From: Treponema sp. UBA1793
GTDB taxonomy: Bacteria > Spirochaetota > Spirochaetia > Treponematales > Treponemataceae
Direction of reading: 5' to 3'
DNA: 64,000 bases
Assembly: GCA_002314445.1 (NCBI GenBank)
Contig: DCFX01000088.1
Span: 8,923 to 72,922, forward strand
The notes below the pieces were generated by a model. It was given only the letters and a program-made list of their open reading frames with translations. It was not told where the DNA came from and did no database searches. This document shows positions 18,349-28,167 of this stretch, in pieces. The translations under genes and the position numbers were made by a program. The stretch's first letter is position 1, and each line of letters begins with the position of its first letter.

Positions 18349-20186
18349 ATTCCTGCCTGTTGTTTTAAAAATACATAATCGGTTTTTGCGCCGTTTAAAT
18401 TATCATAATACACATTTGACAGATCCCACTTATTTTGGATTGCGAAGAAACTGCGCGGACGTACAAGATAAATGACAGGACACTGTTCCAGAATAATCCT
18501 CTGGTATTCATCCCAAATCGGAGCAGCCGCTGCATGATCATTTGTATAACAGCCTTCGTTGTACAGATAGTCGACACGCGCCTCCCACCCTGTCGCAGGC
18601 TTTTCCTGCAGCGGATACCACAAATGAAGATTGCCGTTTGAAGGCCACACATTGCTTCCCTGCGATGGAAAGAAACTATTTCCGAAACCGATAATAATGG
18701 ACTGCCAGTCGTACGACGACGTAAGGGATTCAATAAGTTTCTGGAAATCAATCTGGCGGATATTCACTTTTATGCCGACTCTGGAACATTCGTCCGCAAT
18801 AATCTGTGCAATATCATTAGTAACGGTGCTTGTCGCTGCCAGCGACAAATCAAACTCTACAGGCCTCCCCTTCTCATCGCACAAAATATTATCATCATTT
18901 TTCTTCATTCCGCACTTCTTCAGAAGCACGAGCGCCTTCTTAGGATCATACCGGTACTGCAGCGTAATCTCAGGATTATAATACGGATTTGCCTCCGGAA
19001 AAAACGAATATTTCGGTTCAGCAAGGCCACGGTATGTCTGCGTAATGATTCTGTCGCGGTTCAAAAGGCAGCTCATCGCCTGCCGGAATTCCTTACGCGT
19101 AAACCATTCATAATATGGTTTATCATTGTTTTTAGGATTCTGATTGAACGACCAGAATGAAGCCCCCTGCCCGCCCTCCGCATTGAACACCGTGTAATCA
19201 TTTTTCTGATTATTGACAACGTCGCTCACATTTTCAGGTTTCGGAGTGTACGTTTCAGCCTTCCCCTGTTTGAAAAGCAGATAATTCATATTTTCATCGC
19301 CGATAATCTGAATTATCTCCTGCTCTGGGTATGGTTCTGTCACACCGTTCTTATCCTTATCCCAGTAATACGGATTACGTTTTAGGACAAGACGCTGTCC
19401 CAGTGCATATTCGGTAATATACCATCTTCCCATAGAAGGAATGGTTTTCGGATCTACAGCAACGCTGAACAGATTTTTTACGCCGTCGACACCCCCCTCC
19501 TCTTTCGCCCGCCGGTATATGAACGACGGACACAAACTCATATTTGCAGCAAGAAGCGGTTCTGCAACAATACGGGGAAACACAAAATCAAACCGGCTGT
19601 CATCAATTTTAACAATATCTATATGCTTCTCTGTCCCGTCAGGCATTGTCACGAACTGCTGCGGATAGCCGGAACTCTGGAACGCTTTATCGCCGTAAAT
19701 TTCGTTGTACAGGAAAACAGCATCATCGGAAGTAACCGGTATCTTTTTATCGGAACCGTAGTATGTCCAGTACATATCACTGCGGAGGGTACAATGAACT
19801 GTAAGGGTTCCCTTTTCCGTATCGGTTTCAACTGAAAAACAGGCACAGTGCGGAGTCCATTCCTTCAGCGTCCTGTCGTAGTCGAAAAGAAAATCCGTCG
19901 TCTGGGAAATAAGTTCGTCGCTGTCCGCATCCCGTTCAGCTATGTACTGATTGAAGGTTTTGGGGTCATTCGTCATCGTGCTATACCATGTACCGCCCGT
20001 TATTCCGGGAACATAGCCGCCGCCCTTCCAGGGTTTGGACTGCGTTTTTGAAATGAGGTCCGTATTCATGCTTCCGGTAAGCTTATTAATTTCCTCTTCA
20101 GTCATTTCCGGCACTTTAGTACAACCGGTAACAACTACGGCCGCCAGCATTATGATGCATATATGTATTTTTAATTTCACCTTCAT
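18345..20186 (-). CDS. oppA: Peptide-binding lipoprotein (OppA-type, SBP family 5)
   Basis: Extracytoplasmic substrate-binding lipoprotein, 613 residues, signal peptide ending in lipobox VVTGC (Cys about 22). Family-5 features include the early conserved segment LTVHCTLRSDMYW with DDAVFLYNEI, the mid-domain LKRNPYYWDKDKNG and the FRQAMSCLLNRDRI segment. Ligand class (peptide, other amide or sugar) cannot be told by eye; long family-5 proteins of this sort are often assigned to peptides. First gene of the opp operon. There is no clear Shine-Dalgarno, and a TTGACG-N17-AACAAT promoter would begin transcription at about the ATG. Confidence 0.92.
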   Translation of the reverse strand: MKVKLKIHICIIMLAAVVVTGCTKVPEMTEEEINKLTGSMNTDLISKTQSKPWKGGGYVPGITGGTWYSTMTNDPKTFNQYIAERDADSDELISQTTDFLFDYDRTLKEWTPHCACFSVETDTEKGTLTVHCTLRSDMYWTYYGSDKKIPVTSDDAVFLYNEIYGDKAFQSSGYPQQFVTMPDGTEKHIDIVKIDDSRFDFVFPRIVAEPLLAANMSLCPSFIYRRAKEEGGVDGVKNLFSVAVDPKTIPSMGRWYITEYALGQRLVLKRNPYYWDKDKNGVTEPYPEQEIIQIIGDENMNYLLFKQGKAETYTPKPENVSDVVNNQKNDYTVFNAEGGQGASFWSFNQNPKNNDKPYYEWFTRKEFRQAMSCLLNRDRIITQTYRGLAEPKYSFFPEANPYYNPEITLQYRYDPKKALVLLKKCGMKKNDDNILCDEKGRPVEFDLSLAATSTVTNDIAQIIADECSRVGIKVNIRQIDFQKLIESLTSSYDWQSIIIGFGNSFFPSQGSNVWPSNGNLHLWYPLQEKPATGWEARVDYLYNEGCYTNDHAAAAPIWDEYQRIILEQCPVIYLVRPRSFFAIQNKWDLSNVYYDNLNGAKTDYVFLKQQAGI

Positions 20187-20192
20187 TCCAAC

Positions 20193-20221
20193 ATTGTTGC
20201 ATATCGGAATAAAGGCGTCAA
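20193..20221 (-). promoter_or_regulatory. Predicted opp operon promoter (leaderless)
   Basis: Minus strand TTGACG (20221-20216), 17-base spacer, AACAAT (20198-20193), six bases to ATG. The -10 match is only 4 of 6. Confidence 0.4.
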
Positions 20222-20236
20222 GAAAGGAATGAAGTA

Positions 20237-21568
20237 CTATTTTTTGCCGGGAGCGTATTTATATGTCCAATAGACACCTGTAGACCAGCTGGTACGGTTA
20301 TAACCATCAAACGCCGTACGGTTCTCGTAATCGAAATCGAAAGAAAGCGAATGACGGTTATTCAGGATGAACGTAAATTCGGGCCGGATGTCAAGAACAA
20401 AACCGCCGGACCAGTCTTTTGTCGTATCATAATAAAGATTATCATTTTTGTCGCTCCATCTCCTGTCGGCAGATCCCCATGCGCACGACGTCCACGCGCC
20501 AAGAAGGATGCTGCCGGAAAGTTCCATATCGACAGAACCGCCCACATAGTATGACGGCGTATAATTTGTGTTTTCAAACCAGTTTATGCCGGCTTCAGGA
20601 GAGATTGTTATACCTGTTTCAGGGATAACAATTGTCAATGCAGCTCCTGTTCCATTGGCCATATCACCGTTATGATCGTTGTCAATTGAATCCCATGCAA
20701 AATAAGCGTCAACTTTAAAAGACTTCGTAAAAGCAAACGTAATCCCCGAATACAGATTACCGTTTTTCTGGAAGAGTCCTTCATACGCAAAAGCTGCGGT
20801 AAAAAAATCAGCAGGATGAACGGAAAAGCCGAAATTCATAACAGGATTGTCTGTATCAGCTCCACTGGGGATTGCAATGCCTGTTTCAAGTATATTCTCG
20901 TAACGATAGCGGATACCGATTGCGGTTTTTGCATATGTATTTGCATAAGGAACAAAACCGACTACGTCATAAGATCCCGGTACATCGGGTGTAAACTGGT
21001 ATGTTCCGGTCGTACCGGGACGGTCATTGTATGCGGTGCTGAAACCTCCTTCGCGGATGTGTGCAGCAGCTTCCCATACAGATGAACCATATGAAGGTGC
21101 AGGTCCCACTGTCCAGTTAAGTTTTGTTCCCACTCCTGCATCAAACCCTTTAAAAGGATGCATAAGGAAATTTACATAATAAGAATCCATTTCCGTATTT
21201 TCAGATCCTGAAGAAAGATCATTCCAAATACCGTGCAGATTTATGCCGCTGCTGTTTCCCGCATTGTAGTAATGAAAAGAAAGAGGCGAACGAGACGTAT
21301 TCACGAAAGAAAGGCTGTCGAGAGAATTGTCGTCATTCCAGTTTGCAACAGCGCCCCAGTTAATCATACCGTCAATTGTGAACATACCCATATCGACGCG
21401 GGCCTGGAGCGTGTCAAGAACACCGTAATATTTCATATCCGAACTGCCGAGAGGCCCGCCCAATCCCGTCCATACAGTATTTTCAACACCAGCGGCAGGC
21501 AGAACCTGTCCGGAAAGGGCAGCACCAGCAAAAAATACAACTGCAAGAACAAGAACCAGTTTCTTCAT
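20237..21568 (-). CDS. Exported beta-rich protein, probable outer-membrane barrel
   Basis: 443 residues, family not recognised with certainty. A signal peptide (MKKLVLVLAVVFFAGAALSG) is followed by a mature part dominated by alternating aromatic/polar strands (repeated SxxFxYxN, DAYFAWDS, YYVGGSVDMELSG), no helical membrane segments and Tyr/Trp/Asp/Asn-rich composition, as in spirochaetal outer-membrane barrels. The C-terminus is YKYAPGKK, lacking a terminal Phe. SD AGGGGA lies a few bases before ATG; a TTGACG-N17-TAGAGT promoter is about 45 bases upstream. It is downstream of msmK-type ATPase and upstream of opp, but separately promoted. Confidence 0.75.
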   Translation of the reverse strand: MKKLVLVLAVVFFAGAALSGQVLPAAGVENTVWTGLGGPLGSSDMKYYGVLDTLQARVDMGMFTIDGMINWGAVANWNDDNSLDSLSFVNTSRSPLSFHYYNAGNSSGINLHGIWNDLSSGSENTEMDSYYVNFLMHPFKGFDAGVGTKLNWTVGPAPSYGSSVWEAAAHIREGGFSTAYNDRPGTTGTYQFTPDVPGSYDVVGFVPYANTYAKTAIGIRYRYENILETGIAIPSGADTDNPVMNFGFSVHPADFFTAAFAYEGLFQKNGNLYSGITFAFTKSFKVDAYFAWDSIDNDHNGDMANGTGAALTIVIPETGITISPEAGINWFENTNYTPSYYVGGSVDMELSGSILLGAWTSCAWGSADRRWSDKNDNLYYDTTKDWSGGFVLDIRPEFTFILNNRHSLSFDFDYENRTAFDGYNRTSWSTGVYWTYKYAPGKK

Positions 21569-21776
21569 CTTTTTCCCCTGAATAAAATGATTATAACTCT
21601 AATTGAATATAAATCTTTCGTCAATCAATAATCCCGCCACAAGCAGCGTGGTTATTGTTCTCTGAATGTATCACAGCCGGGATTAATACCTTTCATACGC
21701 TCCTGGGTTCGGATATTAAAACCTCCGTACAAATCAACAATTCTGCCGCACCAATAAAGTTAAATAATTATATCAA

Positions 21777-21810
21777 AAAAAAACTGCCGTTTTTACACGG
21801 CAGTTTTTTT
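21777..21810 (-). terminator. Terminator of the sugar-ABC ATPase gene
   Basis: Stem CTGCCG/CGGCAG extended by A and T runs (21777-21789 and 21798-21810), lying 15 bases past the stop codon. The run of T on both strands makes it two-way. The rest of the gap to the outer-membrane gene contains only an 8-base inverted repeat (21629-21636 and 21678-21685) of unknown role. Confidence 0.85.
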
Positions 21811-21824
21811 GAAGCTGATTTAGA

Positions 21825-22946
21825 TTACCACTTCTTCTCTACTATATCACAAATATTCAGTTCGCCTTCATCCATTGTAAAGAACTTGGCACGGTTCATA
21901 TCCGGAATAAAGTTAACTGTATCACCAAGGCGGAATTCAGCAGTAGCAGCTGTACGGGCGATCATGCTCTGGCCTTTGTTTGTAAGCAGATACAGGTGAG
22001 TCTCGGCACCAAGCGGTTCCCGGTTTGTAATCTTCATCTGCATGTTATTCTGGGGAACCGGTTTGTCAGTAAACTTTACATCTTCCGGGCGGATACCGAA
22101 TGATACATCCTTTCCAACATATGCCTTGAGATCTTTAGCCTGAGCATCGGTCGGTGTAATCTCGAAAGAACCTTCGTCGCAGACAATCTTTCCGTTCTTT
22201 TCAAGAACTTTAACTGTCATGAAGTTCATCGGCGGTGTTCCGATGAATCCCGCAACAAATTTGTTGATCGGGTTGTTGTACAGGTACAGCGGAGCACCAA
22301 TCTGCTGGATAACGCCGTCTTTCATAACGACAATCGTCGTACCGAGCGTCATAGCCTCGGTCTGGTCGTGGGTAACGTAAATCATCGTTGCCTGCAGACG
22401 ATTATGAATCTCTGCAAGTTCCGAACGCATTGTTACACGGAGTTTTGCATCAAGATTTGAAAGCGGTTCATCAAAGAGGAAGACTTTCGGGTTACGGACG
22501 ATTGCACGTCCTACAGCAACACGCTGGCGCTGACCGCCGGAAAGAGCCTTCGGTTTGCGGTCAAGATACTGTGTCAGGCCAAGCTGTTTTGCAGCATCTT
22601 TTACACGGCGGTCGATTTCTGCTTTGTCCATTTTGCGGATCTTAAGTCCGAATGCCATGTTGTCGTACACGGTCATATGCGGATACAGAGCGTAGTTCTG
22701 GAATACCATAGCGATATCGCGGTCTTTCGGCGGAACGTCGTTCATTTCCACACCGTCGATATACAGTTTTCCTTCGCTGATATCTTCAAGACCTGCAATC
22801 ATGCGGAGTGTTGTTGATTTACCGCATCCGGATGGACCGACAAGAACGCAGAATTCCTTGTCTTCAATTGTGATATTGGCATTTGTTACTGCACGGACAT
22901 TGCCGTCGTAAATTTTGCCGATACCCTTCAGTTCTACCTTAGCCAT
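21825..22946 (-). CDS. msmK: Sugar ABC transporter ATPase (MsmK/UgpC type)
   Basis: Cytoplasmic ATPase of CUT1-type carbohydrate importers, 373 residues: Walker [10 protein letters not shown] (about 38-46), Q-loop [16 protein letters not shown], signature LSGGQRQR, Walker [13 protein letters not shown], switch His VTHDQTEA, and a C-terminal TOBE regulatory domain ([11 protein letters not shown]). The gene stands alone with no permease or binding protein nearby; MsmK-type ATPases often serve several sugar importers encoded elsewhere. AAGGGAGG lies before ATG and a strong promoter lies about 35-60 bases upstream; a terminator follows. Confidence 0.95.
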   Translation of the reverse strand: MAKVELKGIGKIYDGNVRAVTNANITIEDKEFCVLVGPSGCGKSTTLRMIAGLEDISEGKLYIDGVEMNDVPPKDRDIAMVFQNYALYPHMTVYDNMAFGLKIRKMDKAEIDRRVKDAAKQLGLTQYLDRKPKALSGGQRQRVAVGRAIVRNPKVFLFDEPLSNLDAKLRVTMRSELAEIHNRLQATMIYVTHDQTEAMTLGTTIVVMKDGVIQQIGAPLYLYNNPINKFVAGFIGTPPMNFMTVKVLEKNGKIVCDEGSFEITPTDAQAKDLKAYVGKDVSFGIRPEDVKFTDKPVPQNNMQMKITNREPLGAETHLYLLTNKGQSMIARTAATAEFRLGDTVNFIPDMNRAKFFTMDEGELNICDIVEKKW

Positions 22947-22979
22947 AGTGGCCTCCCTTGGGGTTATATTATGAATATA

Positions 22980-23008
22980 ATTGTAAGCGCAAAAGTGTAT
23001 ATTGTCAA
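22980..23008 (-). promoter_or_regulatory. Strong promoter of msmK-type gene
   Basis: Minus strand TTGACA (23008-23003), exact 17-base spacer, TACAAT (22985-22980). The monocistronic gene has its own promoter and terminator, consistent with constitutive expression of a shared ATPase. Confidence 0.75.
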
Positions 23009-23009
23009 A

Positions 23010-23732
23010 TCAGAAATGAACAATATTTTTAATCCAGGGATCGAGCAGAACAAACAGAATTTCAAGAAGTAAAGCGGGGAGAAAATTAGCTGTTTTGATT
23101 TTGCGCAGGTTCAGCAGGTTTATGCCTATCATGACGATAAGCGCTCCGCCGCATCCTGTCAATTCGGCTATCAAAACATCGGTAACATACGGCTTTACAA
23201 ATGCGGAAAGCAGCGTAAGCGCTCCCTGATAGAAGAGTACGGCAATAAATGAGAAAACAGTCCCCGCCCCCATTGCAGCCGCGAACGTTATAGCCATAAA
23301 TCCGTCAAGAATCGATTTTGTGAAAATTATTGTGTAATCTTTTTCTATTGCAGCCTTAAAGGAACCTATAATAGCCATGGCTCCGACACAGAACAGAACT
23401 GATGCGTTCAGAAACGCATACGCAAAATTCTTTCCGCCCTGCTCTTCCTTTCCGCGGCCCCTGTATACAAGGTGCTGCAGAAAACCGCCGAAACGCAGGA
23501 TGAGTCCGTCAATATCCCACCATGTTCCGAGGATGCCGCCAAGAATCATTGACAGTGCAAGATATACGATGTTCTGGTATTTGAACGCCATCTGCAGCCC
23601 TATGATGACAACGACGATACCTGCTGCTGTCTGAATAATATCGGAAAGTGCAGTCGTCATCCTGCGTGCACACAACAGACCTATAACAGAACCGAGTATA
23701 ATCGCCGCACAGTTTACGAAAACAGCTATCAT
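23010..23732 (-). CDS. DUF554 family membrane protein
   Basis: 240 residues, polytopic membrane protein of the DUF554 family: start MIAVFVNCAAIILGSVIG, conserved ALSMILGGILGTWWDID near 75, the FxxASVLFCVGAMAIIGS segment near 110 and KSILDGFMAITFAAAMGAGTVFS near 140. Function unknown; transport has been suggested for the family on topology alone. AGGTG lies five bases before ATG. It is downstream of tRNA-Leu, separated by a terminator, so its expression may depend on read-through. The msmK promoter starts inside its last codons' downstream flank. Confidence 0.88.
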   Translation of the reverse strand: MIAVFVNCAAIILGSVIGLLCARRMTTALSDIIQTAAGIVVVIIGLQMAFKYQNIVYLALSMILGGILGTWWDIDGLILRFGGFLQHLVYRGRGKEEQGGKNFAYAFLNASVLFCVGAMAIIGSFKAAIEKDYTIIFTKSILDGFMAITFAAAMGAGTVFSFIAVLFYQGALTLLSAFVKPYVTDVLIAELTGCGGALIVMIGINLLNLRKIKTANFLPALLLEILFVLLDPWIKNIVHF

Positions 23733-23749
23733 TTTTCACCTGCATAAAA

Positions 23750-23780
23750 AAAAAGATTACCGTTTTACGGTAATCTTTTT
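23750..23780. terminator. Two-way terminator between tRNA-Leu and DUF554 gene
   Basis: AAAAAGATTACCG (23750-23762) and CGGTAATCTTTTT (23768-23780), 13-base stem with five-base loop. On the minus strand it lies six bases after the tRNA 3' end. Confidence 0.88.
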
Positions 23781-23785
23781 GCTGT

Positions 23786-23867
23786 TGCGGAGAACCTGAC
23801 TTGAACAGGCAAGCCTTTCGGCACCAGCACCTCAAGCTGGCGTGTCTACCAATTCCACCATCCCCGC
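23786..23867 (-). tRNA. tRNA-Leu (anticodon GAG)
   Basis: 82 bases with the long variable arm of class II tRNAs. Acceptor GCGGGGA (23867-23861) pairs with TCTCCGC (one G-U), anticodon stem CCAGC/GCTGG encloses TTGAGGT, giving anticodon GAG; T-loop TTCAAGT. CCA is not encoded. Confidence 0.95.
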
Positions 23868-23903
23868 GTGTGAACAGCATATTATCAAAAAGTATAAAAA
23901 GTG

Positions 23904-25964
23904 TCAATCAGAAAATAACAAAACAAATGTTTTTACAATCTGCGGATCAAACTGTTTTCCGGCTCCCCTCAGGACTGTTTCAAGCGCATTTTTTTCAGAA
24001 ACTGCTTTATAATCAACGCGGTCATGAGTGAGTGCGTCAAATGCATCCACAACTGCAAAAATGCGTGCAAGGTACGGAATTTTTTCACCTTTGAACCCGT
24101 TCGGGTACCCCTTCCCGTCCCAGCGTTCATGATGGCAGAGTATGTCGGTGGCGACAGGTTCCAGATCCGGAACGGAACATGCAAGCCGGTATCCTGCTAC
24201 TGAATGCAGCTTTTTCTGTTCAAGTTCTTTTTCGGTAAGGTTGTTCTGCCTCTTGGCAAGAATTCCTGCGGGAACAGTCTGCTTGCCGATATCATGAAAT
24301 TTTGCAAGGGTATTCAGATTCTGCATCTGTTCACCGGTAAGTCCCAGTACCTTTCCCAGCCTGGCTGCAAGTTCCTCGACACGGGCCTCATGTTCTTTCG
24401 TTTCGCGCCCTGTATCGGAAAGTGCTTTTGAAAGCGACAGGACAAGCTCTTTATTGACTTCGGAATTGCTGAGAAGAAGTTTCCGCATCATGCCGTTACG
24501 GGCACTGTCGACAATTTCCTGCATGGGCACATCAGGGTTTGGACGGGAGACGACTTTGTATTCTATTGTAACACGAAAAGGCAGAATGCTTTCCCTCTGA
24601 AGGGTCCCGTTAATCTGCCCGAAAATTCCGGAAGCTGCATCCTCCTGCAAATCAGGTAATAAAACGATGATAATATCGTCATCGCATGCCGCAAAATCTT
24701 CTGTACGGAGACGCTGTTTCAGAATAGTGGCAAACTTTACAAGAACCATATCGTATGCAGCTTCCCCGAATCCGTTTTTAATAAACTGAAGGCCGTTGAT
24801 GCTGCAGGCTGCCGCACAATACGGATATTTGCGGTATAAATTGATTTCTGAAATTTTCCGGTCAAGCATCATGCGGCTTGCAAGCCCTGTAAGGCGGTCT
24901 GTCATTGCAGTCTGCTTCATTATATTGTACATCTGCTTTAGTTCCGTAATATCCGAAAACTGAAGCAGCGTTCCGTGTATGCGGTCTTTGTTGCTGTTGA
25001 GACATATATAATCAAGTTTGAACACTCTGCTTCCGGAGTCTGTATCAATTGTAACTTCTGCTGTAGTTTCTGCCGATCTCCGTCTGATTTGTCCGGAAAG
25101 TTTTGAGCTGAGAAAGCCGGAAATCGTCATATTTCCGTACATTTTCCTGTCAAGCCGGAAAAGGATTCGGGCGGTATTATTATAGTCAACAAGCATATCA
25201 TGCGTATCAAAAAGAATAACAGGAACCGACAGGCTGTTGAAAATACCCATCCGCAGCCCCACAAGACTAAAGCGGGGACGATACTTGTACACGAGGTAAT
25301 ACATGAGGATTGATAAAAACAGCATTATATCAGGCTGCACAAACCAGAATTTTTCAACCTGAGTAAGCCTGATTATCAAAAATCCTCCTGTCGATGTTGC
25401 AAGCGTAATAAAGATCATGTATATATAACGTGAAGAATAACGGAACGCATTCTGTATACATTTTGCAACAAGCATAAGAATGCATATGGCAAGAACCGTA
25501 ATGCAGTAAATTATATATATAAAAAAAGGAATGCCTTTAAAAAATAAAAGAACCTTCGTTCCCGCAACCGGATCATACCTTACGGTAAACACCCACAAAG
25601 TAACCGGATTTGTGATAAACAGTATACCGACGGCTGCTGTAAGAACGGCAAGACACAGGGAAATGAGGTTTATCCTTTTTTGGTCTATCTGTATTAATAA
25701 AAGGACAAAACGGACAAGAAAGAAATAAAAACCTATATACGCCATTGCGGACAAACTGGCTGCCCACAGCAGCACGGAAGATGAAATAAAGCGGAAGTTC
25801 GCAAAAAAATCAAAAAAAAGCAGAAAAACTGCAGAAAGCGCACTGCACACCTGTATACCTGCGGTATTATGACCAGCATCAGAAATATCTCTGAGCGTGG
25901 AGGAGAATAATACCAGCTGATATAAAAGCAGAACAATGCAGACAATCCGCAAAATTACTACCAT
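23904..25964 (-). CDS. Membrane HD-GYP protein with PAS and degenerate GGDEF domains
   Basis: 686 residues, probable cyclic-di-GMP phosphodiesterase. Order: N-terminal 7TM-type sensor (about 1-225), a PAS domain (about 235-345, DLDYNNTAR-like segment), a GGDEF-type fold (about 350-500) in which the catalytic GGDEF is replaced by ACDDD, and an HD-GYP domain (about 525-686) with FHDIGK, HHERWDGKGYP and the usual DAFDALTHDR. The missing GGDEF motif means no cyclase activity is expected; a regulatory role is likely. The start overlaps the end of fusA by seven bases, so it is translationally coupled to an EF-G gene, an odd pairing. The stop lies 36 bases before tRNA-Leu. Confidence 0.9.
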   Translation of the reverse strand: MVVILRIVCIVLLLYQLVLFSSTLRDISDAGHNTAGIQVCSALSAVFLLFFDFFANFRFISSSVLLWAASLSAMAYIGFYFFLVRFVLLLIQIDQKRINLISLCLAVLTAAVGILFITNPVTLWVFTVRYDPVAGTKVLLFFKGIPFFIYIIYCITVLAICILMLVAKCIQNAFRYSSRYIYMIFITLATSTGGFLIIRLTQVEKFWFVQPDIMLFLSILMYYLVYKYRPRFSLVGLRMGIFNSLSVPVILFDTHDMLVDYNNTARILFRLDRKMYGNMTISGFLSSKLSGQIRRRSAETTAEVTIDTDSGSRVFKLDYICLNSNKDRIHGTLLQFSDITELKQMYNIMKQTAMTDRLTGLASRMMLDRKISEINLYRKYPYCAAACSINGLQFIKNGFGEAAYDMVLVKFATILKQRLRTEDFAACDDDIIIVLLPDLQEDAASGIFGQINGTLQRESILPFRVTIEYKVVSRPNPDVPMQEIVDSARNGMMRKLLLSNSEVNKELVLSLSKALSDTGRETKEHEARVEELAARLGKVLGLTGEQMQNLNTLAKFHDIGKQTVPAGILAKRQNNLTEKELEQKKLHSVAGYRLACSVPDLEPVATDILCHHERWDGKGYPNGFKGEKIPYLARIFAVVDAFDALTHDRVDYKAVSEKNALETVLRGAGKQFDPQIVKTFVLLFSD

Positions 25965-28012
25965 GTTTTTCCTAATCCATCCGGTTTTATCTGAAAATGA
26001 CTGAATTCCATTGAGAACGAGGCACGCCCCTGCGTGACAGAACGCAGGTTTGTTGAAAATCCGAACATTTTCGCCATAGGAGCCTGCGCATGAACAATTT
26101 CCCCTGAAACTTTCGAATCCTGCCCCAAAATAATGCCTCCGCGCGCCGTAATCTGGCTCATGGCATCGCCGACGAATTCCTTGGGACAGGAAATGTCGAC
26201 CCTCATGACTGGTTCAAGCAGCTGCGGATTTGCAGCGGAACAAGCCTTATCGAAAACCTGCGCAGCGCACGCTTCAAATGCGAACGGCGTCGATGTAAGC
26301 TCGTTGTATTCAACAGCGGTAACGGTTACGGCTGTGTCTGTGCACGGGTAGCCGAATTTGATGCCGGACTGGAGGGAGCTTTCAAATGAATTCTGCATTG
26401 CATCAAAAATCTCGTCGGGAATGTCAGAACTGCGTTTTACGGCACAAGTATACAGATTTCCCTCCCCCTGGCTGCGCGGCTCGACATGAATGGTAATTCC
26501 GGCTGTATTCTCTTTACCGCCGAGAACTTTACTGTATGATTCCGATGAATCCGCCGGCGTGGTGACAGCCTCTCTGTACGTAACCTGCGGAGCTCCGACC
26601 CGGCACTGCACTTTGAAATCATCGCGCATACGCGTTACAAGCACGTCGAGATGGAGTTCACCCATTCCGCTGATGATCAGCTGTCCCGTTTCTGGATCAT
26701 CATGATATGTAAATGTCGGATCTTCGTGCGACAGAATTTCAAGTGTCTGATTCATCTTGTCGCGCTCAGCAAGCGATTCAGGTTCAAGAGATACGGAAAT
26801 AACAGGCTGCGGAAACGTCGGCTTTTCGAGAAGCACCGGCATTCCTTCACTTCCAAGTGTATCCCCTGTCTGGGCAAGTTTCAATCCGATGAATGCGGCA
26901 ATATCTCCTGCAGATACACTGTCCATCGGTTCTTCTTTGTCTGCATTGATGCGGAAAATACGGTTTATGCGTTCACGCTTTTTCTTATTGACATTGAAAA
27001 TCTGAGTACCTGATGAAATTTTTCCTGAATACATGCGTACAAAACAGACAGACCCCATATTCGGATCATAGGAAATCTTAAAAACAAGACCGACGGGCGT
27101 ACCGGACTCAATGCAGGGAACTTCAACCTTTTCTTCTTTATCGCGTTTTATGTGCAGCCCTTCTGCAGGCGGTACTTCGTCGGGAGCCGGAAGATAATCT
27201 ACAACAGCATCTATAAGCGGCTGTATTCCCTGATTATGGCGTGCACTTCCCATGACAAACGGAACTATCGCCCTGTTTATTGTCTGACGGCGGAGCGCGC
27301 CTTTGAGCTGTTCAATTGAAATTTCTTTTCCTTCAAGATAAAGTTCAGCAAGAGAATCGTCAGCTGATGCTGCCTGATCGATAAGCTTTTCATGCCATTT
27401 TTCCGCATCGGCTTTCCGCTCAGGAGCAACGTCAGTTATAGAGAATGTCTCACCATCATCTTCCATATTCCAGCGGATTTCTTTCATATCGAGCAAATCA
27501 ATAACGCCTTCAAAATTCTGCCCCTGCCCTATCGGAATCTGAAGTGCAACACATTCGACACCGAATTTTGTATGAACGTCTTCCATTGAACCAAAGAAAT
27601 CGGCTCCTACACGATCCATTTTGTTCATAAAACAAATCCGGGGCACATTGAACTCGTCCGCCTGCTTCCATACCGTCTCTGTCTGCGGCTGTACGCCGTC
27701 CACCGCACAGATAACTGCAACGGCACCGTCAAGGACGCGCAGAGACCTCTCCACTTCCGCTGTAAAGTCGACATGACCAGGAGTATCTATAATGTTTATC
27801 TGGAAACCTTTCCACTCCGTAGTAGTTGCAGCGCTCTGGATTGTAATACCGCGGGCCTGTTCCTGGGGAAGAAAGTCCATAGTTGCCTGCCCGTCATCTA
27901 TTTCACCGATTTTGTGAATCTTTTTCGTATAATAAAGAATCCGCTCTGTCGTCGTTGTTTTACCAGCATCTATGTGAGCCATGATTCCAATGTTACGCAT
28001 TTTGTTAAGCAT
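25958..28012 (-). CDS. fusA: Elongation factor G
   Basis: Translational GTPase that drives ribosomal translocation, 684 residues: G1 AHIDAGKTTTTE near 10, switch I RGITIQSAATT, G3 DTPGHVDF, G4 NKMDR, domains II to V through to GRASFSMEFSHF. The frame is open 70 codons further upstream, but AGGGGA sits properly before the ATG at 28012 and the protein then begins at the usual place (MLNKMRNIGIMAHID). MDFLPQEQARGITIQ differs from ordinary EF-G1 (usually MDWMxQEQERGITI) and is closer to the spirochaete/mitochondrial EF-G1-like subtype; a second EF-G elsewhere in the genome is therefore likely. Overlaps the HD-GYP gene by seven bases. Confidence 0.94.
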   Translation of the reverse strand: MLNKMRNIGIMAHIDAGKTTTTERILYYTKKIHKIGEIDDGQATMDFLPQEQARGITIQSAATTTEWKGFQINIIDTPGHVDFTAEVERSLRVLDGAVAVICAVDGVQPQTETVWKQADEFNVPRICFMNKMDRVGADFFGSMEDVHTKFGVECVALQIPIGQGQNFEGVIDLLDMKEIRWNMEDDGETFSITDVAPERKADAEKWHEKLIDQAASADDSLAELYLEGKEISIEQLKGALRRQTINRAIVPFVMGSARHNQGIQPLIDAVVDYLPAPDEVPPAEGLHIKRDKEEKVEVPCIESGTPVGLVFKISYDPNMGSVCFVRMYSGKISSGTQIFNVNKKKRERINRIFRINADKEEPMDSVSAGDIAAFIGLKLAQTGDTLGSEGMPVLLEKPTFPQPVISVSLEPESLAERDKMNQTLEILSHEDPTFTYHDDPETGQLIISGMGELHLDVLVTRMRDDFKVQCRVGAPQVTYREAVTTPADSSESYSKVLGGKENTAGITIHVEPRSQGEGNLYTCAVKRSSDIPDEIFDAMQNSFESSLQSGIKFGYPCTDTAVTVTAVEYNELTSTPFAFEACAAQVFDKACSAANPQLLEPVMRVDISCPKEFVGDAMSQITARGGIILGQDSKVSGEIVHAQAPMAKMFGFSTNLRSVTQGRASFSMEFSHFQIKPDGLGKTW

Positions 28013-28040
28013 ATGATTTCCCCTGAATAAGTTATAAATA

Positions 28041-28069
28041 AGTATATTAAAAACTCTCCAGTTCCTCAA
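28041..28069 (-). promoter_or_regulatory. Predicted fusA promoter
   Basis: Minus strand TTGAGG (28069-28064), 17-base spacer, TATACT (28046-28041); predicted start about 22 bases before the ATG. Confidence 0.6.
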
Positions 28070-28118
28070 GATACGACAGCATTCAGACGGAAAGAACAAG
28101 CAGAAATAATTGATTCTC

Positions 28119-28147
28119 TTGTCAGTAACTGTACGGAGTGATAAAAT
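28119..28147 (+). promoter_or_regulatory. Predicted ECF operon promoter
   Basis: TTGTCA (28119-28124), 17-base spacer, TAAAAT (28142-28147); predicted start near 28154, giving a 165-base leader that contains the structured repeat element. Confidence 0.55.
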
Positions 28148-28167
28148 TGCCTCAAAATCTATTATAA

